A stretch of 64,000 nucleotides of DNA from UBA4417 sp031550085 (GTDB lineage Bacteria; Bacteroidota; Bacteroidia; Bacteroidales; UBA4417), in NCBI GenBank assembly GCA_031550085.1, contig JAVBOY010000030.1, positions 1 to 64,000 of the forward strand, read 5' to 3'. The position numbers were made by a program, and so were the translations under genes. Below are positions 34,867 to 42,228 of the stretch, one piece after another; the stretch's first letter is position 1; every line of letters begins with the position of its first letter. The notes under the pieces were generated by a model. It had not been told where the DNA came from. It did not search any database and was given only the letters and a program-made list of their open reading frames with translations.

Positions 34867-35136
34867 CTACAATAGAATTCCTATGATCGCACCTGTAAGT
34901 ATGGTTACACCCACATCCATTCCCCAACTGGTTGCCGAACCGTTTTGAACGTTTCTTAGCTCGTTTTCCAGTTTTTGAGCCTGGTTATAGGACTCATTTG
35001 AATAACAGATGGCTTGGCAGGAACAGGCAGTCCGGCACATTGGGCCTTCCTCGCCGCCTCCGCCTTTTAGGTTTTGCAAGTCTTCTTTGCTTGATTCCAA
35101 CTTGCGCAGGTCGGTTAATTTAATTTTCGTTTTCAT
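34867..35136 (-). CDS. Cys-rich RiPP precursor peptide, copy 2
   Basis: An 89-residue peptide with leader MKTKIKLTDLRKLESSKEDL, ending in NLK and four glycines (25-28), the GG-type cleavage site. The core follows with Cys34, 38, 40 and 44 (MCRTACSCQAICYS). The remaining 45 residues are polar, then end in a hydrophobic stretch GVTILTGAIIGILL that could bind a membrane. It is the first gene of the cluster, and no other recognisable precursor is found upstream. The shared leader and the maturase downstream make the precursor call strong; the product is unknown. Confidence 0.82.
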   Translation of the reverse strand: MKTKIKLTDLRKLESSKEDLQNLKGGGGEEGPMCRTACSCQAICYSNESYNQAQKLENELRNVQNGSATSWGMDVGVTILTGAIIGILL

Positions 35137-35426
35137 GGTTTAAAGTTTTACGGTTTGTGTTAAACGAAATATATCGAATAGAAGGATTTACACAGGAGAC
35201 CAGAAGCTCCTTTCTTACTTTGTTTTGGTACACCGCCTTCTGCCGTTCAGGGCTGCCTTTATGAGAAACTCATAACTACTTCACAAAGACGTTTTCCATG
35301 AAAAATGTGTATGGAAACACTGGATCTGCTTGTGTTTGGAGAACATGTTCTACATAAATACGGTTTGATAAAAAGCAGTATGCAGAAAAATCTGCTTGCC
35401 GTGTTTACTTTGCCTGTAAAAAGAGT

Positions 35427-35434
35427 TATATTTG
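35427..35434 (+). promoter_or_regulatory. -7 element for the candidate small RNA
   Basis: Reads TATATTTG (TAnnTTTG) on the plus strand. A transcript starting just after it would run to the strong terminator ending near 35631. A second near-match (TTACTTTG) lies about 20 bp upstream. Confidence 0.35.
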
Positions 35435-35440
35435 TGGTGC

Positions 35441-35631
35441 TTTTTGCGTTTATTCGCGGCGGGTGGGTTTTGTTTCGTTGCAGAGAACCGGCTACCCTTG
35501 TTTTGTGTGCATCACGTCAACCTTCTGTCTGCAGGCGGTTGCTTCGACATCCGAATGAACGGTAAAGGGCTTTTTCTATTTCCCTGCGCTGCTGTTGCCG
35601 TTATCCTGATGGCAATGCAGCGCAGGGTTTT
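35441..35631 (+). ncRNA. Candidate structured small RNA (about 190 nt)
   Basis: No protein gene fits here, but the segment starts after a -7 element and ends in a very strong terminator. Internal pairings visible by eye are GGGT-GG-GTT near 35460 with AAC...ACCC near 35500, and CAACC-tt-CTG with CAG-gc-GGTTG around 35518-35542. It matches no RNA class I can name (not clearly 6S, SRP, tmRNA or RNase P). It is an inference from promoter, terminator and hairpins only. Confidence 0.35.
35582..35631 (+). terminator. Strong intrinsic terminator
   Basis: Perfect 11-bp arms CCCTGCGCTGC/GCAGCGCAGGG (35582-35592, 35617-35627) are continued by an inner TTGCC/GGCAA stem. A T-rich tail follows on the plus strand. 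No plus-strand protein gene ends here, which suggests a non-coding transcript. Confidence 0.7.
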
Positions 35632-35678
35632 AATAATCCAGGTTGTTTTTCCCTAACATAAAGATGCTGCTTGAAGCG

Positions 35679-35701
35679 ACAGAACCACAGACCGGTTCTG
35701 T
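35679..35701. repeat. Small perfect hairpin
   Basis: Arms ACAGAACC and GGTTCTGT (8 bp) with a 7-nt loop in the gene-free region. No T-run follows on either strand; its role is unknown. Confidence 0.35.
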
Positions 35702-36067
35702 GCGTACATGTTTTGCCGATACCTGTTTTAAAGGTAGTTTCGGGTAGCTGTTCAACGATTTTAGTTGCGTTTTTCGAAACAAAAACATGGCAATCTGATA
35801 CACTTATCATTTTCAGAAAACAAAATTATTAAATTATTTTTTAATACTAAAATTTTATTTAATATTTTTTTGATTCCGGAAAAAGATATTAAAACGGCTG
35901 TATCCCAAGGCCATTTCTAAAAATCCTTATTTGACAAATAAATTCTTGAAAAAAATAATCTATGAAAGACAAAATTTATTCTAAAAATATTAGATTAATA
36001 TCTATTAATTTTTTAACAGGAATGTGGTAAATTGCTTGTGAAAATTTGAAAAGAAATTCCGCGTTTT

Positions 36068-36103
36068 AAACGAATGCCGGAGAAGCTGGAGATTCGTTTT
36101 TTT
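36068..36103 (+). terminator. Intrinsic terminator upstream of the small gene
   Basis: Arms AAACGAAT/ATTCGTTT (8 bp) enclose a purine-rich 16-nt loop and are followed by a run of T on the plus strand. The transcript it ends is not identified. Confidence 0.5.
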
Positions 36104-36181
36104 GGATACATTCTTGCCTTTGCGGCAAACACTTTGGCCTTCAAATCGTTTTACTGTTAGTAAACTGAAAACGTTTTGCCG

Positions 36182-36442
36182 ATGCAGTACCCCGTTTCTT
36201 CGCATGAATTTCACAAACTGACCCGCCAGGAGCAATTTGAGCTGGTTATCGAGCATGGGCAGGAGGTCATGGAGCGTCTGTATATTTTTTACATCGTCAA
36301 ACTGTTTGCCATTCATGATTTTTATGTTGAGATCTGGTTGCATCAAATTACCAAAGAACTGGCGCGGATTATTGTTTTATCGGAAGATGATGTTTTGGAG
36401 ATTTATCAAAAACAATTAAACATCAGCGATTTGGAAGATTGA
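36182..36442 (+). CDS. Small protein of unknown function
   Basis: An 86-residue protein starting at ATG 36182 (MQYPVSSHEFHKLTRQEQFE). It is leucine-, glutamate- and aromatic-rich with predicted amphipathic helices and no signal or membrane segment. I recognise no family. It has a natural protein composition, unlike the overlapping frame on the minus strand, and sits immediately before queA. Its stop at 36440-36442 overlaps an in-frame TTG of the queA frame, but queA more likely starts at 36502 with its own promoter. Confidence 0.55.
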   Translation: MQYPVSSHEFHKLTRQEQFELVIEHGQEVMERLYIFYIVKLFAIHDFYVEIWLHQITKELARIIVLSEDDVLEIYQKQLNISDLED

Positions 36443-36464
36443 CTTTTCGCACGCAAATCTTTGA

Positions 36465-36472
36465 TATTTTTG
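36465..36472 (+). promoter_or_regulatory. -7 element for queA
   Basis: Reads TATTTTTG followed by CA, a very typical Bacteroidota -7 element. It lies 29 bp before the GTG at 36502 and inside the longer open frame, which supports the later start. Confidence 0.5.
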
Positions 36473-36501
36473 CACTTGAATTGAAAAAATATCGCTGCAA
36501 C

Positions 36502-37740
36502 GTGCCCAATCCCCGTCACATCCGGATTTCCGATTACGATTATCCGCTGCCACCCGGACAAATTGCCACTCATCCCTTACCAGAACGTGACAGCAGCCGA
36601 TTGCTGATTTACAAGAACGGACTGATCACGGAAGATGTGTTTGCCAATCTGGCCGGTCATTTACCCGAAAAGAGTTTGCTGGTTTTCAACGAAACCAAAG
36701 TCATTCACGCCCGTTTGTTGTTCCAAAAGCCTTCGGGAAGTACGATTGAAGTTTTTCTTTTGGAGCCTGTTTTGCCTACTGCCGATGTGCAATCGGCTTT
36801 GCAGGAAAGGCAAAGTGTGATTTGGAAATGTTTTGTGGGGAATGCCAAACGGTGGAAAACAGAAACCCTTCCGCTTTTGCTGGAGATTGACGCGACACCT
36901 CTTGAATTGCAGGCACAAAAGGTAGAACAGCAAAATGAAACCTTTTTAATTCGCTTTTCATGGGCAAATCCATCCTTTACTTTTGCCCAAGTACTTGACG
37001 TTTGCGGAAAAATTCCATTGCCACCTTACATCCGGCGCAAAGCAGAGATAGCAGATGAATTCTCATATCAAACCGTTTATGCACAACATCAGGGTTCGGT
37101 AGCAGCTCCCACGGCTGGTTTGCATTTCACGAAGACGGTATTCAGGACTCTTGAAAATAAAAAAATTCAACTGGGCCGTGTGACGCTTCATGTGGGAGCA
37201 GGCACATTCAAACCGGTAAGCTCGGAGCAAATCGGCGATCATGCCATGCATGCAGAACAAATAGTTATTTCACGGGATTTGATCCAAAAAATTTATGATT
37301 TTCAAGACCCGGTTATTGCCGTGGGTACAACGACCGTCCGAACATTGGAAAGCATTTATTGGCAAGGGGTAAAATGGCTGAACCAAAATCAAGTAACGGC
37401 TCCGCAACTGCATATCGAACAATGGGATGCTTATGAAATGCCCCAAGATGTTCCGCTTAAAAGTTCCTTGCAGCGGGTATTACAGGTGCTGGAAGAAAAC
37501 AAGCTGGATGCCCTTCGGGGTGAAACCGCGCTGATGATTGCACCGGGTTACCGGTACCGCATACCGCATATCCTGATTACCAATTTTCATCAACCCAAAA
37601 GTACGTTGTTGTTGTTGGTTTCGGCTTTTATCGGCAACGACTGGCGCAAATGCTACGATTATGCGTTGCAGCATGATTTCCGCTTTTTGAGTTACGGCGA
37701 TGCTTGTTTATTCTTTGCAACGCACAATCCCGAAATTTAA
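36502..37740 (+). CDS. queA: S-adenosylmethionine:tRNA ribosyltransferase-isomerase
   Basis: A 412-residue enzyme transferring and isomerising the ribosyl group of SAM onto 7-aminomethyl-7-deazaguanine at the tRNA wobble position, giving epoxyqueuosine. Motifs: SDYDYPLPPGQIATHPLPERDSSRLL (read in parts) at the N-terminus, LLVFNETKVIHARL, GKIPLPPYI, YQTVYAQHQGSVAAPTAGLHFT and LHVGAGTFKPV. The frame is open from 36439, but no ATG occurs near the family's usual start. GTG at 36502 best fits the length and follows a clear -7 element. It is followed by tatC. Confidence 0.92.
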   Translation: MPNPRHIRISDYDYPLPPGQIATHPLPERDSSRLLIYKNGLITEDVFANLAGHLPEKSLLVFNETKVIHARLLFQKPSGSTIEVFLLEPVLPTADVQSALQERQSVIWKCFVGNAKRWKTETLPLLLEIDATPLELQAQKVEQQNETFLIRFSWANPSFTFAQVLDVCGKIPLPPYIRRKAEIADEFSYQTVYAQHQGSVAAPTAGLHFTKTVFRTLENKKIQLGRVTLHVGAGTFKPVSSEQIGDHAMHAEQIVISRDLIQKIYDFQDPVIAVGTTTVRTLESIYWQGVKWLNQNQVTAPQLHIEQWDAYEMPQDVPLKSSLQRVLQVLEENKLDALRGETALMIAPGYRYRIPHILITNFHQPKSTLLLLVSAFIGNDWRKCYDYALQHDFRFLSYGDACLFFATHNPEI

Positions 37741-37775
37741 TTTTTCTTTACTTTTACGCCCTTAATTCGACACTC

Positions 37776-38594
37776 TTGGCTGAAAAAGAACTTTCATTTT
37801 GGGGGCATTTGGACGAACTCCGGCGGCGTCTCATCCGGATTTGTATGGCTGTCGTTGCAGGCACGATTGTGGCGTTTATTAACCGGGAGCTTATTTTCGA
37901 TAAAATTATTCTGGCTCCCAAAAACGGGGATTTTATCAGTTATCACTGGCTTTGCCGTTTGGGCAAGTTTCTCAATGTGCCCGGATTGTGCATGGAAGAC
38001 ATGAATCTGAAAATCATCAATTTTGACCTTTCGGGCCAATTGATGACTCACGTGAAGATTTCAATCCTGGCCGGTGTCATTCTCTCGACCCCGTTCATTT
38101 TTTGGCAGGCCTGGCAATTTATTCGTCCTGCCTTGTATCCCAAAGAACAAAAGTATGCGAAGAATGCAGTTTTCATCATGTCGGGTTTATTTTTTATCGG
38201 AGTTTTCTTCAGCTACTTTTTCATGGTTCCCTGGACACTCAATTTTTTAGGCACTTACCAGGTAAGCAGTGAGGTAGCAAATCAAATCCAAATTTCGTCG
38301 TACATCAGTACGGTGGTTTCGGTCGTTTTGTCGGTAGGCACTGTGTTTGAACTGCCTGTCATTGTGTTTGTGCTGGTCAAATTGGGAATTCTGACTCCCG
38401 AATTTTTAAAGAAAAACCGGAAATACTCCTTTGTTGTCATTCTGATTGCTGCGGCTATTATTACACCTCCCGATGTGATTAGCCAGATTATCGTTACCAT
38501 TCCACTCTACGGCCTTTATGAAGTCAGTATTGTCGTTGCAAAGCGCGTCACCCGCAAGCAACGCGAACGAGAACTGGCCTTGCGCACCGAATAG
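37776..38594 (+). CDS. tatC: Sec-independent protein translocase subunit TatC
   Basis: A 272-residue inner-membrane protein with six helices, the core receptor for twin-arginine signal peptides. It begins LAEKELSFWGHLDELRRRLIR, containing the hallmark HLDELRRRL. Later it has FWQAWQFIRPALYPKEQKY and FELPVIVFVLVKLGI, and the last helices include TPPDVISQIIVTIPLYGLYE. The start is taken as TTG at 37776, where the family normally begins. An in-frame TTG at 37704 lies within the queA end and gives a poor N-terminus. tatA is not in the window. Confidence 0.92.
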   Translation: MAEKELSFWGHLDELRRRLIRICMAVVAGTIVAFINRELIFDKIILAPKNGDFISYHWLCRLGKFLNVPGLCMEDMNLKIINFDLSGQLMTHVKISILAGVILSTPFIFWQAWQFIRPALYPKEQKYAKNAVFIMSGLFFIGVFFSYFFMVPWTLNFLGTYQVSSEVANQIQISSYISTVVSVVLSVGTVFELPVIVFVLVKLGILTPEFLKKNRKYSFVVILIAAAIITPPDVISQIIVTIPLYGLYEVSIVVAKRVTRKQRERELALRTE

Positions 38595-38661
38595 AAAAAA
38601 AATTAGGAATTCCTGTAACCTGATGACTCTTTTCACGTCAAAAGAGAAAAGTAATTCATTT

Positions 38662-39153
38662 ATGGAACCTAAAAAACTTTATCGTACACGGACACCGCGT
38701 GTGTTTGCAGGTGTTTGCGGCGGACTTGGAGAATATTTTGATATTGACCCGGTACTTATCCGGATTCTCTTTGTTGCGTTAGCTTTTCTGGGTGGTGGTG
38801 GCGTACTCATCTACATTATCCTTTGGATTGTCCTGCCTGAAAAGAGGATGGATTTTGGAAAACCAGGCAATGCATTTTATTCTCAAACCAATCCGAATGA
38901 AGAACCTGCTAATCCGCAGATGCAAGAAACCTCAGTTGATTCTAAACCGGATTGGGAAGCTGCGGAGCCGCAAAACAAAACATCGAAAAACAAAGGAAGC
39001 CTAATTGGCGGGATGATTTTGATCACGATCGGAGGAATTTTCCTCGTGCAACGTTTCATTCCCCAAGTCAGTTTTCGTACTTTCTGGCCACTGCTTCTTG
39101 TGGTGATCGGCGTTATTTTGTTATTGAATTCATTTAACGAAAAAAATAAATAG
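38662..39153 (+). CDS. PspC-domain membrane protein
   Basis: A 163-residue protein with an N-terminal PspC domain (KKLYRTRTPRVFAGVCGGLGEYFDIDPVLIR in pieces, then a helix ending YIILWIVLPE). A low-complexity linker of about 55 residues (NEEPANPQMQETSVD) follows. At the end is a two-helix segment (GGMILITIGGIFLVQRF, WPLLLVVIGVILLL) of the LiaF-like/DUF5668 type. PspC proteins sense envelope stress at the inner membrane. The next gene starts 2 bp later and shares the second domain, so the two work together. The ATG at 38662 starts the PspC domain. Confidence 0.85.
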   Translation: MEPKKLYRTRTPRVFAGVCGGLGEYFDIDPVLIRILFVALAFLGGGGVLIYIILWIVLPEKRMDFGKPGNAFYSQTNPNEEPANPQMQETSVDSKPDWEAAEPQNKTSKNKGSLIGGMILITIGGIFLVQRFIPQVSFRTFWPLLLVVIGVILLLNSFNEKNK

Positions 39154-39155
39154 CC

Positions 39156-40058
39156 ATGAACAGTAAAAAAATATTTTGGGGCGTTTTTATGATGGCCATC
39201 GGGGCGTTGCTTATCTTAAACCAACTTGACCTTATCCATTTTACATGGCGTGATGTCTGGAGGTTGTGGCCTGCCGTATTGATTGTCATCGGAATTTCAA
39301 TTTTACCGGTTGACGGATGGATTAAATTGGTGGGAATGCTGGGCGTGATGACTATTGCAATTCTACTTAACCCTTATATGGATCGTGGAGGGCGATGGAA
39401 TGACCGTAGGTTCGATTTCTATGAAAGGAATGATTATCAGGGCGTTCAAAGAGAATATAATGTGCCGTTCGATTCCACCTGCCTTTTGGCAAAGTTTTCC
39501 GTTAAAGTGGGTGCAGGAACCTTTCGAATCCAGGATACCACAGCGCAATTGGTGGAAGTTGACCAATCCGGAAGATCGATTCCTTACACGTTAATGACGG
39601 AATCAACCGATAGCCTCACAGAGGTAAAGATAAAAAGTCCCGAACAACGTTTAGACCGGCGTGTGAATAATAAATTGGGAATCAAACTGAACAATCAGCC
39701 GGTTTGGGATATGGACTTTGAAGTCGGGGCAGGGGATGTTGTATTTGATTTAAGCGCTTACAAAGTGAGATCTTTCGATTTGAGTTGCGGGGCTTCCGAC
39801 GTGGATATCAAATTCGGATCGCTGGTTCCGGAGTTGGACGTTGACATTGAAACGGGGGTTTCATCACTAAAATTGAAGGTTCCTAATGAGTCCGGTTGCC
39901 GTGTCGTTTATGACGGAGCTTTGACGGATAAACATTTCAGCGGATTCACCAAAACCGGGAAAGGAACTTACGAAACAGCAAATTTCAATACTGCGACGAA
40001 AAAGATCTTGATCCAAATTGAAAGCGGTGTTGCTTCCATTGGTATTGAACGGTATTAG
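39156..40058 (+). CDS. LiaF-like membrane protein with a C-terminal beta-solenoid (toastrack-like) domain
   Basis: A 300-residue protein. The first 75 residues hold three or four short transmembrane helices of the LiaF/DUF5668 type (KKIFWGVFMMAIGALLILNQL). The C-terminal part, residues about 105-300, is beta-rich with repeating VGAG-, CGAS- and ETGVSSL-like turns, as in the toastrack domains that follow PspC or LiaF segments. Such pairs respond to cell-envelope damage. It begins 2 bp after the PspC gene, so they form an operon. It is convergent with kup. Confidence 0.75.
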   Translation: MNSKKIFWGVFMMAIGALLILNQLDLIHFTWRDVWRLWPAVLIVIGISILPVDGWIKLVGMLGVMTIAILLNPYMDRGGRWNDRRFDFYERNDYQGVQREYNVPFDSTCLLAKFSVKVGAGTFRIQDTTAQLVEVDQSGRSIPYTLMTESTDSLTEVKIKSPEQRLDRRVNNKLGIKLNNQPVWDMDFEVGAGDVVFDLSAYKVRSFDLSCGASDVDIKFGSLVPELDVDIETGVSSLKLKVPNESGCRVVYDGALTDKHFSGFTKTGKGTYETANFNTATKKILIQIESGVASIGIERY

Positions 40059-40093
40059 TACGAACTTGCTTTTTCTGCGCAGGTAGTGTAGCG

Positions 40094-42052
40094 TTATTTT
40101 TTTCCCTCCTTAATTCGCACCGGCTTGCTCCGGTGCTTTTGGTCTGCAATAAGGGGAACCAATTCGGTATGCACGCTGCTGGTGTCGAGTCCGTATGCAT
40201 TGATATCGGAAATACCGATACGTGCAACCAAGTTATACAGCCGCATAACGAGTTTGTCGTGGAACGAAAAGCCGTGCTCGTAGTTATGCACCCGGTGGAT
40301 TACAACAAACCGGAAATCTCCGCCAATATTGTGAGCTTCCAATGACTTGTAACCGCTTTTCCCGCTGATTTCATGATTTTGAATCAAATCAGCAATAATC
40401 TGGCGAAAATACAAATTCAATTGGGTTTCCAAGCGGAACCCGATGCGAAACTCAATCCGGTACATGGTATCAGGAATGAGTTCTTCAAAAGAATATTCAT
40501 TTGTATAAGGCTCATCGACATAATGTATGTGGAGCAACCAATAGTAATCAGCCCGTTTGGGTTCTTTGTTGACAATGGAAAAAAGTATTTTTCCGTCAAT
40601 GTCCGTGGGAAGGTCTGCTTTGCTTAAATATACCAGATTGGTTGCATATTTTGGGATGGATGCATCGTTTTTGATATCCGCCAAAAGGTCGGCATAGTAT
40701 TGGATTTTGAAAAACCGGATGTATTTGTTCTTGATTTTCCGCCCGTTATACCACACATACATTATGATGAAGAAGATACTTGCCAAAGCGATGGTAAGCG
40801 CTCCTCCTTCCATGAACTTAAACATGTTGGCGACTAAAAACGACCCTTCGATGGTAAAGAATACAACTCCAAACAAAATTCGTGAATACAGCGGGTATCG
40901 GATTGATTTCAAATAGTAGAGCAATAAGATGGTGGTCATCAACATTGTAATGGTAATGGAAAGCCCGTAGGCGGCTTCCATATTCGACGAATTCTTAAAA
41001 ATCAATACCACAGCAATGCAGGCAATGAGTAAAAACCAATTGACAAAGGAAATATACAGTTGTCCGCGTACATTTGACGGATGACTTATGCGCTGGCGCG
41101 GCCAAAAATTAAGCGACATAGCTTCGTTGAATATGGTAAACGAACCGCTTATTAAGGCTTGACTGGCTATGATAGCAGCTGCCGTGGCTATAATCACTCC
41201 GGAAAGCAAAAACCAAGACGGCATGATTCCGAAAAACGGATTTACCGAAAAATTGCCGACTCGTAGCAACCAAGCTCCCTGTCCGAGGTAATTCAATATC
41301 AACATTGCTTTTACGAAAATCCAGCTTACACGAATGTTCCGGATGCCGCAATGTCCCAGGTCCGAATAAAGCGCTTCGGCTCCTGTGGTACAAAGAAAAA
41401 CCGCTCCCAACAACAGAAAACCGTATTTTGTATTTACCAATAATTCAATGGCATAGATGGGATTAAATGCATGCAAGATCTGCGGAAAGTGAATAATTTG
41501 ATTAACACCCAACACGCCCAGCATCAAGAACCAAAAAAACATGATGGGGCCATACAAACGGCCGATAACATGGGAACCGAACTGCTGAAGGATAAACAAT
41601 GCACACAAGATCACAATCACAATGGTCATGATGGGCAAGTCTTTGGTAAAGCTGGTTAATCCTTCCACAGCAGACATTACAGTGATAGACGGAGTAATGA
41701 TTCCATCGGCAATTAAAGCGCTGGCCCCTACAATGGCGACAATATATATGAGTGATTTTTTTCTTTTTTTGAGGAGTGCGTACAAGGCCAAAATTCCGCC
41801 TTCACCCCGGTTATCCGCCCGGAGCGTAATGATCACATACTTTACGGTGGTTTGCATGGTAAGCGTCCAAATGATGCAGGAAATGGCTCCGGTGATATAG
41901 TTGAAATCAATGTGATGACTTCCGAAACCGACAATGGCTTTCATTACATAAAGCGGGGACGTTCCAATGTCGCCATACACAATCCCCATGGTAACAATGA
42001 GGCCGATGAAGCTGAGTTTGTTGATGTTTTCCTTTGATCGCTTTGAATTCAT
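40094..42052 (-). CDS. kup: KUP-family potassium uptake protein
   Basis: A 652-residue H+/K+ symporter of the KUP/HAK family. Twelve hydrophobic segments fill the first 440 residues, starting with GIVYGDIGTSPLYVMKAI (the family signature). Other conserved parts are DNRGEGGILALYAL, GAEALYSDLGHCG and the GSFTIFNEAMSLNFWPR loop. The last 200 residues are the cytosolic C-terminal domain. Length is normal. It appears to be monocistronic and faces the LiaF-like gene convergently. No Trk or Kdp genes are in the window. Confidence 0.94.
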   Translation of the reverse strand: MNSKRSKENINKLSFIGLIVTMGIVYGDIGTSPLYVMKAIVGFGSHHIDFNYITGAISCIIWTLTMQTTVKYVIITLRADNRGEGGILALYALLKKRKKSLIYIVAIVGASALIADGIITPSITVMSAVEGLTSFTKDLPIMTIVIVILCALFILQQFGSHVIGRLYGPIMFFWFLMLGVLGVNQIIHFPQILHAFNPIYAIELLVNTKYGFLLLGAVFLCTTGAEALYSDLGHCGIRNIRVSWIFVKAMLILNYLGQGAWLLRVGNFSVNPFFGIMPSWFLLSGVIIATAAAIIASQALISGSFTIFNEAMSLNFWPRQRISHPSNVRGQLYISFVNWFLLIACIAVVLIFKNSSNMEAAYGLSITITMLMTTILLLYYLKSIRYPLYSRILFGVVFFTIEGSFLVANMFKFMEGGALTIALASIFFIIMYVWYNGRKIKNKYIRFFKIQYYADLLADIKNDASIPKYATNLVYLSKADLPTDIDGKILFSIVNKEPKRADYYWLLHIHYVDEPYTNEYSFEELIPDTMYRIEFRIGFRLETQLNLYFRQIIADLIQNHEISGKSGYKSLEAHNIGGDFRFVVIHRVHNYEHGFSFHDKLVMRLYNLVARIGISDINAYGLDTSSVHTELVPLIADQKHRSKPVRIKEGKK

Positions 42053-42228
42053 AATCCGGTAATCTCGTGAGGTGTTTATTTTTACAACACAGAAAACAAC
42101 GACTTGTTGGAGTTATATCTTAATCCAGTACTTAAGAATGGCTGCAAAGGTCGTATTTTTCAATCAAAGGTTGAATAAAAAAGTCATCTTTGTTTTATTT
42201 AATTTATTGAAAAATAATAACTTATGTA

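Larger units (their letters stand above)
35137..36181. other. Long region without a convincing protein gene
   Basis: About 1.05 kb between the RiPP precursors and the small gene at 36182. Open frames here lack credible starts, conserved motifs or normal composition. What I can see is a candidate small RNA with a strong plus-strand terminator (35441-35631), a small hairpin at 35679-35701, a strongly AT-rich stretch at about 35810-36020, and a second plus-strand terminator at 36068-36103. The RiPP operon promoter must lie within the first 100 or so bases. The nearest match to a -7 element there is TATATTTCG at 35165-35173 on the minus strand. Confidence 0.6.

Noticed and set aside
35305..35565. 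Open frame of 86 codons in the gene-free region
   Set aside because: Composition is unlike a protein of this genome, no family is recognisable, and a candidate RNA with promoter and terminator explains the segment better.
35601..35810. Possible third RiPP precursor (69 codons, minus strand)
   Set aside because: It has no KIKLTDL-type leader and no clustered cysteines; it also overlaps the strong terminator stem.
36005..36346. 113-codon frame on the minus strand
   Set aside because: It overlaps the more natural small gene at 36182 on the plus strand and crosses the terminator at 36068-36103.
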